Shown: piece by piece, positions 51,793 to 60,810 of the stretch
Position numbering within the stretch: the first letter of the stretch is position 1
How the letters are laid out: every line of letters begins with the position of its first letter
Assembly (NCBI GenBank): GCA_947500585.1
Contig: CANMSN010000001.1
Location: 1 to 64,000 of the forward strand
DNA from: an uncultured Flavobacteriaceae bacterium
GTDB taxonomy: Bacteria > Bacteroidota > Bacteroidia > Flavobacteriales > Flavobacteriaceae
Length of the DNA stretch: 64,000 bases
Reading direction: 5' to 3'
Program-made: the position numbers and the translations under genes
Notes under the pieces: generated by a model
The model's database searches: none
What the model saw: the letters and a program-made list of their open reading frames with translations, nothing else
Told to the model about the DNA's origin: nothing

Positions 51793-51947
51793 TTAAGGAT
51801 AGAAGCGGCATCCTTTTTTGTGCTAAACTTTAAGTTTATTTTTTTTGCTAATTATTATATTTTGAAAACACTTGATGAGATACTGAAATAAATTCAGCAC
51901 AAGAAAGATATAGCGGATAGCCTGACCTGAAAGGGAACACCCAAATA
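51793..51947. repeat. Second copy of the GGCATCC...GATAGCC intergenic element
   Basis: The gap 51628-51947 holds no gene. After the cassette boundary, AAGGATAGAAGCGGCATCC (from 51795) runs into TTTTTTGTGC, and about 90 bases later AAGATATAGCGGATAGCCTGA follows. The same pair of blocks, GTGGCATCC-TTTTTT and GATAGCC, appears near 39871-39935. A related motif is probably dispersed in the genome. It could be a repeat or a conserved RNA element. Confidence 0.5.
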
Positions 51948-53420
51948 CTACCTAGAATAATTAGGAGATTCCTTAGTAATTGTTACATCATGCGGGTGGC
52001 TTTCATTAATGCCGCTTGCTGTAATTTTTACAAACTGCCCAGTTTCTTTTAAAGTCTCGATATCTTTTGCTCCACAGTAGCCCATTCCTGCACGCAAACC
52101 ACCAATAAACTGATGGATGCTTTCATATAAATCACCTTTATACGGTACGCGCCCTACAATACCTTCTGGTACTAGTTTTTTAATATCGTCTTCCACATCT
52201 TGAAAGTAACGATCTTTACTGCCTTCTTTCATTGCTTCTACAGAACCCATACCTCGGTACGATTTAAATTTTCGCCCCTCGTAAATAATGGTTTCGCCAG
52301 GAGACTCAAAAGTACCTGCCAAAAGAGAGCCTAACATAACGGTATCTGCGCCTGCTGCAATAGCTTTTGGAATGTCGCCTGTGTAACGAATGCCACCATC
52401 GGCAATTACAGGAACGCCTGTTCCTTTTATAGCCGCAGCAACTTCTAAAACCGCAGAAAATTGTGGAAAACCAACACCTGCAACCACACGCGTGGTACAA
52501 ATAGAACCTGGACCAATACCTACTTTTACAGCATCTGCACCAGCTTCAACTAAATATTTAGCTGCTGCGCCTGTAGCTATATTACCAACTATAACGTCTA
52601 GTTCAGGAAATTTTGCTTTTATGTCTTTTAGCACAGTTACCACACCTTTTGTATGGCCATGTGCTGTATCAATAACTACGGCATCAACTCCTGCATTTAC
52701 CAAAGCTTCTGCTCTTTCTACCGCATCTGCTGTAACACCAATTGCTGCCGCTACACGTAAACGACCATATTGATCTTTATTGGCATTAGGTTTTTGACTT
52801 AGCTTCGTTATATCTCTAAATGTAATTAAGCCCGATAATTTAAAATCCTCATCAACAATTAATAATTTTTCAATTTTATGTTCCTGAAGTATTTTTTCAG
52901 CATCTTGTAAAGACGTTCCAACTGATGCCGTAACTAAGTTTTCACTAGTCATAACCTCAGTTATTGGTTTTTTATTTTCATGTTCAAAACGTAAATCACG
53001 ATTTGTAACTATGCCTTTTAGAGTACCTTCTTCATCAACAATAGGTATACCGCCAATACTATATTCAGCCATATACTTTTTTGCGTGCTTTACTTTTGCT
53101 GTTAATGGTAATGTAACTGGATCGATAATCATACCGCTTTCTGCACGTTTTACTTTTCTAACTTTTGTGGCTTGCGCCTCAATAGTCATGTTTTTATGTA
53201 ACACGCCAATACCGCCTTCTTGCGCCATGGCTATAGCCATTTTGCTTTCGGTTACCGTATCCATTGCTGCCGATATTATTGGCACATTTATGGTAATATT
53301 ACGCGTAAATTTTGTTTGAATGTTAACTTCTCTTGGAAGTACTTCTGAAAAGGCTGGAACTAAAAGAACGTCATCGTAGGTTAAACCTTCTCCTAGTATT
53401 TTATTTTCGTGTGCAGTCAT
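51948..53420 (-). CDS. guaB: IMP dehydrogenase
   Basis: A 490-residue enzyme oxidising IMP to XMP, the committed step to [19 protein letters not shown] at the start, two CBS domains at about 95-210 ([59 protein letters not shown]), then the barrel with [43 protein letters not shown] (catalytic Cys), [37 protein letters not shown] and [10 protein letters not shown]. Length is normal. Confidence 0.97.
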   Translation of the reverse strand: MTAHENKILGEGLTYDDVLLVPAFSEVLPREVNIQTKFTRNITINVPIISAAMDTVTESKMAIAMAQEGGIGVLHKNMTIEAQATKVRKVKRAESGMIIDPVTLPLTAKVKHAKKYMAEYSIGGIPIVDEEGTLKGIVTNRDLRFEHENKKPITEVMTSENLVTASVGTSLQDAEKILQEHKIEKLLIVDEDFKLSGLITFRDITKLSQKPNANKDQYGRLRVAAAIGVTADAVERAEALVNAGVDAVVIDTAHGHTKGVVTVLKDIKAKFPELDVIVGNIATGAAAKYLVEAGADAVKVGIGPGSICTTRVVAGVGFPQFSAVLEVAAAIKGTGVPVIADGGIRYTGDIPKAIAAGADTVMLGSLLAGTFESPGETIIYEGRKFKSYRGMGSVEAMKEGSKDRYFQDVEDDIKKLVPEGIVGRVPYKGDLYESIHQFIGGLRAGMGYCGAKDIETLKETGQFVKITASGINESHPHDVTITKESPNYSR

Positions 53421-53446
53421 GTTGCAATTACAGTTATAATTGCATG

Positions 53447-53454
53447 CAAATATA
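53447..53454 (-). promoter_or_regulatory. -7 promoter element of guaB
   Basis: The minus strand reads TATATTTG, matching TAnnTTTG, 27 bases upstream of the guaB start codon. A -33 element is not evident. Confidence 0.4.
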
Positions 53455-53551
53455 CAACTAAAAATCTAAGTTTTAATGTTAAGTATGGTCTTAAATTTAA
53501 TAGCTGATTATATGGTAATTTATTAATAAAAGTAAAAAACATAATCTTAAA

Positions 53552-56323
53552 CTATCGCCGTCTCGAACCGCCGCCAGAACGTCCTCCTCCTCTCATGCCT
53601 CGGCCTTCATCTTTTGGCCTAACATTCATATTCTGTCCTGCTATTCTTCCAAATTTATAAACAAAGGTTAGCATGAAGTATTGTTCTAAAATCCTATTTT
53701 CCACATCTTGGATATAGGTTTCTGAAACCGATCTTACAAACCCATTATTTTCTCCTAAAACGTCATAACCTACTAGGGTTAGCGTTCCTTTATCATTCCA
53801 AAGTTGCATACCAAGACCAGCGTTCCAAAATACTGCATCGCCATCAAATTCATCGCCCACTCTACTATTATATCGGTAAGCTATCTTGTTAGAGAAAAAG
53901 ACATTTTTTAAGAAAAAAATAGAGGCATCAAATCTTATATTTTGAATAAAGAAATCATTATCATCAAACATATCTGTATCAAATGTATTCTGGTTTACTG
54001 AATAACTGTACGTCGCACTTAAATCCAATTTATTATCATAAGAATATCTTAATGATGTAGATGGTCTTAAAGTTGTGTTTTTTGAAACAAAACGAACAGA
54101 ATTTTGTATAGAGATGTTATTGTTATACGAAGCAAAAAACCTTAAATTAATATTAAAATTAGTTTTTTTATTGAAATAGGATTTTGAAATAGCAGTGTTT
54201 CCAGAGAGTGAATAATCGCCATTTACATTATCATAAGTGGTATATCTAATTAAATCATCATCTGTTATTGTAGCGTTAATTATTTTATCTTCAACAAATT
54301 GTGCTCTGGCATTACCTGTTATGTTAATATTATTAAAGGCTAAATTATTTTGATATTCAAAACTTATAATGTGGTTTACTTGTGGTTCTAAAAAGGGATT
54401 CCCAGTTTTTATATGGGTTTGATTACTAACATCTTCAACAGGTTGCAGTTGTGCCGAAGATGGTAACCCGATATTTTGACGGTAGTTTAAGTTTATATTT
54501 TTATATCCATTTTTATCTCTGTATCGTATTCTACCAGAATAGGTGAAATATTCAAAATCGGCATTAAAATCGCGTTCACTTATTAACTGATCGGTATATT
54601 TTCTATAGGTATTTGTGTATGCGCCTTCAATTTCAAAACGAAAAAAGTTATGATCGTACCTAAATCGTAAAGCTGGCTCAAGAGTAGTTGTTACGTATTC
54701 ACTATCAAAACTTTGTAAATCATTGAAATCAGTATAGTCATTTTCACTTTCATTAAAATCATAAACATATTTTTCGTTTTTATTATGATTAATCGTAGCG
54801 TCGTACTTGGGTATTATTCTAAAATTGGGGAACACTTCCTTAAACCATGAAGCGTTGAGACTTATATTGGCATTTTCATTTTCGGTAAAACGTACTTGGT
54901 CTTGTATTCTGGTTATGCCTCTCTCATAAAGAATATTTTCTGAATAATTTTCAGAATTAATATCAGACTTACTAAAATTGGTATTTAAGGTAATGTTGAA
55001 GAAGTCGTATCCTTTTCCGCTCCTTGAAGTTATTCCAAAACTATTTCTTATGTCACTGCTTTTAGAAGTGGACTCTTCTGTTGAATTTACATCACTTATT
55101 AAATCGCCGTCATTGGATTTTGAAGCACTCTCTGATTTTGAAAATGAATCGGCGTTACTACTATTAAACTCTAACTCGTTTGACAATTGTACTTTCCCAT
55201 TAGATAATTTATTTTTTGATGGTATAATAAACTTTAAATCTACGCCACCAACATGAGTATCTGTATCATTAGTACTGCTACTTTCTGTTTCTGTTATATA
55301 ATTTAAGTTTGGCAGAAAATTTTCTCTAACTCGTTTTTGAGCATTATCTTCATTATTTGAATTAAATTGATAATTGCCATTTACTCGAGTTTCATTCCAT
55401 TTGCCTTTGGTGTAATTCGCGCCTAAAAAATCAGATTCTATATACCCATTACTTGAGGTAGCATCGGGCAATGCGTTAAATCCTCTTTTCATGTTTATAT
55501 TGTTTGAACCTGAAATTAAACCTATTTGTTTGCCATCAATTAATTTAAATAAATTTGCATTGGCTTGGTACTTTTCATCTGTTCCAATACCACCATTTAA
55601 ATCGCCAAAAAAAGCAGTGTTTTTGCCTTTTTTAATTTTAAGATTTATTTCTTTCGTACCAGAGTCTGATTCCTCGCCAGTAAACTTTTGTAAATTAGTT
55701 TTATAATCAGTTACTTGTACTTTACTAATGACATTACTTGGTAAATTCTTCAAAGCTATGTCACCATTTTTTTCTCCAAAAAAGCGCATACCATCAACAT
55801 TAATAGCCTCAACATCAATGCCATTAACAGTTATGTTGCCATCTATATCTATTTCAATTCCAGGCAATTTTTTCAGTAAATCTTCGGCTCTATCGTTGGG
55901 TAGGGTTTTAAAACTATCGGCGTTGTATTCAATGGTATCTTTTTTTATAACAATGGGTGGTGCTCTTGCAATTATAGATACGGCATTCAATTCTTCTGTT
56001 TGGTCTTCTAAAACGATAAAGCCTAAATTTAACTCATCCCCTTCAGGGACTAAAATAGCTTTTGAATATGGCTTATACCCTAAATAACCAACATTAAACA
56101 ATACTTTTGCATCATTTTCGGCATTAACTCGAATTGAAAACTCACCTTCTTTATTCGTTATACCATACGCCAAAATAAGGCTGTCTTTTACACTTTGTAA
56201 AAATACCGTTGCGGCTTCTAAAGGTATATCTTGTTGATCTTTAACTTGACCTTCTAAGGTGAATTTTTGTGCAAATAATAGATTAGCTAGTACTAAAAAA
56301 AGTAATAAAAATTTATACTTCAA
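53552..56323 (-). CDS. TonB-type outer-membrane beta-barrel protein with carboxypeptidase-like N-terminal domain
   Basis: A 923-residue outer-membrane protein with a signal peptide (MKYKFLLLFLVLANLLFAQ). A CarboxypepD_reg-like domain follows at 20-105 (FTLEGQVKDQQDIPLEAATVFLQSVKDSLILAYGITNKEGEFSI), then a plug (VIIARAPPIVIKKDTIEYNADSFKTLPNDRAEDLLKKLPGIEIDIDGNITVNGIDVEAINVDGMRFFGEKNGDIALKNLPSNVISKVQV) and a large barrel of the OMP_b-brl_3 type. The last strand (QYFMLTFVYKFGRIAG) is followed by a 25-residue arginine- and glycine-rich tail, an unusual end for a barrel. Substrate unknown. Confidence 0.88.
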   Translation of the reverse strand: MKYKFLLLFLVLANLLFAQKFTLEGQVKDQQDIPLEAATVFLQSVKDSLILAYGITNKEGEFSIRVNAENDAKVLFNVGYLGYKPYSKAILVPEGDELNLGFIVLEDQTEELNAVSIIARAPPIVIKKDTIEYNADSFKTLPNDRAEDLLKKLPGIEIDIDGNITVNGIDVEAINVDGMRFFGEKNGDIALKNLPSNVISKVQVTDYKTNLQKFTGEESDSGTKEINLKIKKGKNTAFFGDLNGGIGTDEKYQANANLFKLIDGKQIGLISGSNNINMKRGFNALPDATSSNGYIESDFLGANYTKGKWNETRVNGNYQFNSNNEDNAQKRVRENFLPNLNYITETESSSTNDTDTHVGGVDLKFIIPSKNKLSNGKVQLSNELEFNSSNADSFSKSESASKSNDGDLISDVNSTEESTSKSSDIRNSFGITSRSGKGYDFFNITLNTNFSKSDINSENYSENILYERGITRIQDQVRFTENENANISLNASWFKEVFPNFRIIPKYDATINHNKNEKYVYDFNESENDYTDFNDLQSFDSEYVTTTLEPALRFRYDHNFFRFEIEGAYTNTYRKYTDQLISERDFNADFEYFTYSGRIRYRDKNGYKNINLNYRQNIGLPSSAQLQPVEDVSNQTHIKTGNPFLEPQVNHIISFEYQNNLAFNNINITGNARAQFVEDKIINATITDDDLIRYTTYDNVNGDYSLSGNTAISKSYFNKKTNFNINLRFFASYNNNISIQNSVRFVSKNTTLRPSTSLRYSYDNKLDLSATYSYSVNQNTFDTDMFDDNDFFIQNIRFDASIFFLKNVFFSNKIAYRYNSRVGDEFDGDAVFWNAGLGMQLWNDKGTLTLVGYDVLGENNGFVRSVSETYIQDVENRILEQYFMLTFVYKFGRIAGQNMNVRPKDEGRGMRGGGRSGGGSRRR

Positions 56324-56462
56324 TGTTAACGGTTTGTTAGGTTAGTGCTTAGACTAATAAAGTACACTATAGTTTAAAATATTAAGTAGAAAAAAATTTA
56401 AAATTACAAATATTTGGTTTTCAAATTGTTATAAAAATTATTTTTATTTATTCTAAATAAAG

Positions 56463-56493
56463 TTTGTGAATGTAAAATTGATGTTTAAATTTG
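56463..56493 (+). promoter_or_regulatory. Promoter of the siderophore-type TonB receptor gene
   Basis: TTTG (56463-56466) and TAAATTTG (56486-56493) are separated by 19 bases, a full match to the Bacteroidota -33/-7 pattern. Predicted start is near 56500, giving a leader of about 35 bases. Confidence 0.7.
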
Positions 56494-56533
56494 CAGTCGA
56501 AAAACAACCTTATTTTTAATCAGTCTAAATAAA

Positions 56534-58756
56534 ATGAAAGCCAAAATCACCCTACTATTCCTACTAATTTTAGGAGTATCAAATGCTCAAGAAACAAAAA
56601 AAAATCAAAATGACTCTATTCAAAAACTTGACAAGGTATTAATTAATGCTCAAGTTATTTTTGGTAGTAAATATGAAGCAAAAAACAGAACAGGTTCTTC
56701 TTATTATATTTCTCCCGAAGAATTAGAAAAGTTTAATTATACAGATATTAATCGGGTTTTAAGAACGGTACCAGGTGTAAATATTTACGAAGAAGATGGT
56801 TTTGGTTTACGCCCAAATATTAGTTTACGTGGTACATCACCTGAGCGAAGTGCAAAAATATCTATAATGGAAGACGGTGTACTAATTGCACCTGCACCAT
56901 ACAGTGCACCAGCTGCTTATTATTTCCCTTCTGTTGCAAGAATGCAAGCTGTAGAAATCTTAAAAGGAAGTAGTCAGATACAATATGGTCCTTTTACAAC
57001 TGGTGGAGCCTTAAACTTAGTTAGTACTCAAATCCCAAATACATTTAAAGGTAGCTTAAGAACTAGCTATGGCAGCTTTAATACTGGTCAAACACATGTG
57101 AAAATTGGAGATAGTAAAACAAACTTTGGTTACTCAGTTGAGTATTTAAACCTAAATTCTGATGGTTTTAAAAACTTACCTGATGGAAGCAATACGGGTT
57201 TTGATAAAAACGATGTAGTTGCAAAGTTCAGAATAAATTCGAATCCTGATGCTGTTTTCAAACAGTCGTTATCATTTAAATTTCAATATGCTGATGAAGT
57301 TTCTAATGAAACCTATTTAGGACTAACGCAAACCGATTTTGATGCCAGTCCGTTTGACAGATATGCTAGTTCACAAGAAGATAAAATGACAAACGACCAT
57401 ATTCAATTTATGGTAACACACAAAATGGATTTTTCAAAACAATTCAGAATTACTACAAATGCTTACTACAATGGGTTTTCAAGAAACTGGTATAAATTAA
57501 ACGATGTTGTTTTTAACGGTGACGGAGTTGGTATTGCTTCCATAGTAAATGATCCTCAAGATTATCCAGATTATATGAATATTGTAAATGGTTCATCAAA
57601 TTCTGATAATGACGCTCTCCTTGTGAAAGCTAATAATAGAGATTATATCTCTAAAGGTGTTCAAACAAAATTTGATTACCACTGGTCTGGTGTAAATGTG
57701 TTTCATGATTTAGAAATTGGTTTACGTTATCATTACGATGAAGAAGACCGTTTTCAATGGGTAGATGGATATAATTTAGTAGATGGAGAAATGAATTTAA
57801 CGACAAAAGGTACACCAGGTAGCGATGCCAACAGAATTAGCAGTGCGAATGCCTTTGCAGGATCTATTCTATACAAACTAAAGTATAATAAACTAACCTT
57901 AACTCCAGGGTTACGTTACGAAAATATTGTTTTGACCAGAGATAATTTTGGAACAAGTGATCTTAACAGAACTGGTGATGATTTATCAACTAGAGAAAAC
58001 AAAGTTGATATTTTTATACCGGGAATGGGTTTTAATTATAAAATAAATCAGAATACATCTGTTTACGGTGGCGTGCACAAAGGATTTTCTCCTCCAGGAA
58101 ACGAAGCAGGACAAAAAGCAGAAGAAAGTATTAATTATGAACTGGGTTCTCGTTTTAATCTCTCAGGTCTTCGAGGTGAAGTCGTTGCCTTTTATAATGA
58201 TTACAGTAACTTGTTGGGCAGTGATTTAGCAGCGACTGGAGGTACTGGTTCTTTAGATCAATTTAATGCTGGTGAAGTTGCTGTTAAAGGTATAGAATTA
58301 CTTTTAAATTATGATTTACTTGAAAAAAATACCAAATTTTCTTTACCTATTACTTTTGGGTATACATTCACAGATACAGAGTTTTTAAATAGTTTTGGTA
58401 GTGATGATAGTTTATGGGGAGAAGTTACTAAAGGTGATGAGCTTCCTTACATTGCAAAACACCAATTTAACACCTCAATATCATTAGAGCATTCTAAGTT
58501 TGAACTTAATCTTAATGGGCGTTTAAATGGTGCTTTTAGAACTTTAGCAGGCACCGAAACAATTACAGATGATAATGGTGTAACTTCAAACTTTATTATA
58601 GATTTTTCTGGTAAATATCACTTCAATAAAAATCTAAGTATTACTGGAAATATTATTAATCTTTTAGATGAAACTTATGCGGTTTCTAGAGTTCCTGCAG
58701 GATTAAGACCAGGACACCCTTTTGGAGCTTACGCTGGATTAGAATTTCGTTTTTAA
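56534..58756 (+). CDS. TonB-dependent receptor of the FecA/siderophore type
   Basis: A 740-residue outer-membrane transporter with a signal peptide (MKAKITLLFLLILGVSNAQ). The plug has SSYYISPEELEKFNYTDINRVLRTVPGVNIYEEDGFGLRPNISLRGTSPERSAKISIMEDGVLIAPAPYSAPAAYYFPSVARMQAVEILKGSSQIQYGPFTTGGALNLVS, the pattern of FecA-like iron-citrate or siderophore receptors. It lacks the carboxypeptidase-like extension of SusC proteins. It ends in the usual aromatic signature (GAYAGLEFRF). An iron role is expected from the family, but no Fur box was recognised. Confidence 0.9.
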   Translation: MKAKITLLFLLILGVSNAQETKKNQNDSIQKLDKVLINAQVIFGSKYEAKNRTGSSYYISPEELEKFNYTDINRVLRTVPGVNIYEEDGFGLRPNISLRGTSPERSAKISIMEDGVLIAPAPYSAPAAYYFPSVARMQAVEILKGSSQIQYGPFTTGGALNLVSTQIPNTFKGSLRTSYGSFNTGQTHVKIGDSKTNFGYSVEYLNLNSDGFKNLPDGSNTGFDKNDVVAKFRINSNPDAVFKQSLSFKFQYADEVSNETYLGLTQTDFDASPFDRYASSQEDKMTNDHIQFMVTHKMDFSKQFRITTNAYYNGFSRNWYKLNDVVFNGDGVGIASIVNDPQDYPDYMNIVNGSSNSDNDALLVKANNRDYISKGVQTKFDYHWSGVNVFHDLEIGLRYHYDEEDRFQWVDGYNLVDGEMNLTTKGTPGSDANRISSANAFAGSILYKLKYNKLTLTPGLRYENIVLTRDNFGTSDLNRTGDDLSTRENKVDIFIPGMGFNYKINQNTSVYGGVHKGFSPPGNEAGQKAEESINYELGSRFNLSGLRGEVVAFYNDYSNLLGSDLAATGGTGSLDQFNAGEVAVKGIELLLNYDLLEKNTKFSLPITFGYTFTDTEFLNSFGSDDSLWGEVTKGDELPYIAKHQFNTSISLEHSKFELNLNGRLNGAFRTLAGTETITDDNGVTSNFIIDFSGKYHFNKNLSITGNIINLLDETYAVSRVPAGLRPGHPFGAYAGLEFRF

Positions 58757-58779
58757 AAAAAACATGCCCCCTTTTTAAC

Positions 58780-58815
58780 AAGAGTCATTATTGAAAATAG
58801 TGGCTCTTTTTCTTT
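58780..58815 (+). terminator. Terminator of the TonB receptor gene
   Basis: AAGAGTCA (58780-58787) pairs with TGGCTCTT (58801-58808) with one G-U pair, and the stem extends inward by weak pairs. TTTTCTTT follows. It begins 24 bases after the stop and reaches the stop codon of the converging lyase gene. Confidence 0.75.
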
Positions 58816-59677
58816 AATGAAAATGATTAAAAATTTTAGAAGCTTCATTATAAGCACTCTCAAAACTAAGTGCATTTAAACTATTATTCTTATTTGAAGT
58901 GAAGTATGATAATAGTTTTTCGGTAGGCATATTACCTGTAAGTTCGTCTTTGGCCATTGGGCAACCACCAAAACCCTGAATAGCACCATCAAAACGGAAG
59001 CAACCCGCTTTGTAGGCAGCATCAACTTTTTCGAACCAAGTGGAAGGCGTTGTATGCAAATGCGCACCGAACTCAATATTTCTATACTTAGGTATTAAGT
59101 TTGAAAATAAATAATTAATAGTTTCAGGATTTGAGCTACCAACGGTATCGCTTAGGGATAATATTTTTACACCCATATTTGCGAGTTTCTCAGTCCACTC
59201 GCCTACTATATCAACATTCCACGGATCACCATAAGGATTTCCAAAACCCATTGATATATAAACAACAACCTCTTTATTGGTTTTGTTTGCAATTTCTAAT
59301 ATTTCAGACAGTGTAATAACAGATTGCGCTATAGTTTTATGTGTATTGCGCATTTGAAAGTTTTCTGAAATTGAAAACGGATAGCCTAAATATTTAATCG
59401 CTTTATGCTTTGAAGCATCGTTTGCACCTCTTGTATTGGCAATAATTGCTAAAAGCTTGCTGTTAGTTTTACTTAAATCTAGTTGTGATAAAACATTTGC
59501 GGTATCTGCCATTTGAGGAATGGCTTTGGGAGACACAAAACTTCCAAAATCTATCGTATCAAAACCCACACGCAATAACGATTGAATATATTGCACCTTT
59601 TGCTTTGTGGGTATAAATTGCTTTATACCTTGCATAGCATCACGCGGGCATTCAATTATTTTTACTTGTTTTGACAT
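58814..59677 (-). CDS. Hydroxymethylglutaryl-CoA lyase
   Basis: A 287-residue TIM-barrel lyase cleaving HMG-CoA to acetyl-CoA and acetoacetate in leucine breakdown. It begins VKIIECPRDAMQGIKQFIPTKQKVQYIQSLLRVGFDTIDFGSFVSPKAIPQMADT. The HMGL motifs SLSDTVGSSNPETI and FGAHLHTTPSTW (metal-binding His-x-His), and the catalytic-loop Cys in AIQGFGGCPMAKDELTGNMPTE are present. The ending is compact. No other leucine-degradation gene is adjacent. The related 2-isopropylmalate synthase-like lyases are a less likely alternative. Confidence 0.92.
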   Translation of the reverse strand: MSKQVKIIECPRDAMQGIKQFIPTKQKVQYIQSLLRVGFDTIDFGSFVSPKAIPQMADTANVLSQLDLSKTNSKLLAIIANTRGANDASKHKAIKYLGYPFSISENFQMRNTHKTIAQSVITLSEILEIANKTNKEVVVYISMGFGNPYGDPWNVDIVGEWTEKLANMGVKILSLSDTVGSSNPETINYLFSNLIPKYRNIEFGAHLHTTPSTWFEKVDAAYKAGCFRFDGAIQGFGGCPMAKDELTGNMPTEKLLSYFTSNKNNSLNALSFESAYNEASKIFNHFH

Positions 59678-59767
59678 TTTTTTGCTAAATAAGATGATAA
59701 AAATACTATTAATTTCCGTAAGCCTTCAAGATAATTATCGACATTAAGTGTATCAACTTTCTATATC

Positions 59768-60673
59768 ATGAAAAACACTATGTTTCTTTTTTTCTTTTTA
59801 TTTAACGTTATAAGTTATGCTCAAAGTACTGCCACATACAATTTTACTTTTACAAGTATCTGGAATGAAACAGATCATACGTCAATTCCTAATAATGCAC
59901 ATTGGTCTGATTTAGTTGGAGCCACTCATAAAACAAAAGATGCCTTTTTTAAACTTGGGGAAACAGCGTCTTTAGGTATAAAAAATATGGCAGAATTAGG
60001 GAATAATACAGCTTTTAATACTGAAGTAAATAATGCCATAAACTCTAATGAAGCTAGCAAATATTTACAACAAGGGTTATCTCCTTTTGCTGCTATTAGT
60101 TCTGCAACTTTAAGTGGCATTGAATTTACCGAAGAGTTTCATTTAATAACATTAGTTTCTATGGTTGCTCCAAGTCCAGATTGGTTTATTGCTATAAATA
60201 GTTTAGACTTAAGAAATACAGAAAACACAGGTTGGAAAGACTCATTTAGCGTGGATGTTTTTGTTTATGATGCTGGAACAGATGATGGTTCTGATTATAC
60301 GTCTCCTAATAGCGTAAATTCACCTGTTGGAATATCCAAGATAGATGGAGCTCCCATAAATGGAAATCGGATAGGAACTTTAACAATTACGTTACAATCC
60401 GTTTTAGGTATTAGCGATACGTCTTCTTTAGAAAGTATAAAATTATTTCCTAACCCAACACATGGAGAGATTACTATTTCGAACACACAACATATAGATA
60501 TTGAGGCTATTAAAATTTATAACTTTCTTGGAAGATTAGTTTTGATTGCTATACCAGATAATAAAACATCAAAATTCAATATTAATTTATCTAATTTTAA
60601 TAAAGGGATTTACCTAATGAGTATAGAAACCAATAATGGGAATATTAAAACACAAAAAATTATTGTTAAGTGA
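59768..60673 (+). CDS. T9SS-secreted spondin-domain protein
   Basis: A 301-residue secreted protein. Signal peptide MKNTMFLFFFLFNVISYAQ, then a spondin_N domain at about 20-215 (YNFTFTSIWNETDHTSIPNNAHWSDLVGATHKT, ISSATLSGIEFTEEFHLITLVSMVAPSPDWFIAI, VDVFVYDAGTDDGSDYTSPN), and a type IX sorting tail from about 225 (SIKLFPNPTHGEITISNTQHIDIEAIKIYNFLGRLV...GIYLMSIETNNGNIKTQKIIVK). It is likely displayed on the cell surface; a role in adhesion is family inference. Confidence 0.88.
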   Translation: MKNTMFLFFFLFNVISYAQSTATYNFTFTSIWNETDHTSIPNNAHWSDLVGATHKTKDAFFKLGETASLGIKNMAELGNNTAFNTEVNNAINSNEASKYLQQGLSPFAAISSATLSGIEFTEEFHLITLVSMVAPSPDWFIAINSLDLRNTENTGWKDSFSVDVFVYDAGTDDGSDYTSPNSVNSPVGISKIDGAPINGNRIGTLTITLQSVLGISDTSSLESIKLFPNPTHGEITISNTQHIDIEAIKIYNFLGRLVLIAIPDNKTSKFNINLSNFNKGIYLMSIETNNGNIKTQKIIVK

Positions 60674-60783
60674 AATCTAACCAACTCATTATGAATTTAT
60701 TAACAAATACACATGAAATTTGTTGAATTAGCGAAAAAATAGGTGTTTCAACGTCTATATTATTCAATATTTTCATTTAAGTA

Positions 60784-60791
60784 TACATTTG
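60784..60791 (+). promoter_or_regulatory. -7 promoter element of the metalloprotease gene
   Basis: TACATTTG matches TAnnTTTG, 19 bases upstream of the ATG at 60811. No -33 TTG at standard spacing. Confidence 0.4.
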
Positions 60792-60810
60792 AAAAAATGT
60801 TTCGTCCCAA

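Noticed and set aside
52390-52773. Plus-strand frame of 127 codons opposite guaB
   Set aside because: It is a Pro/Ala/Thr-rich antisense shadow of a highly conserved gene.
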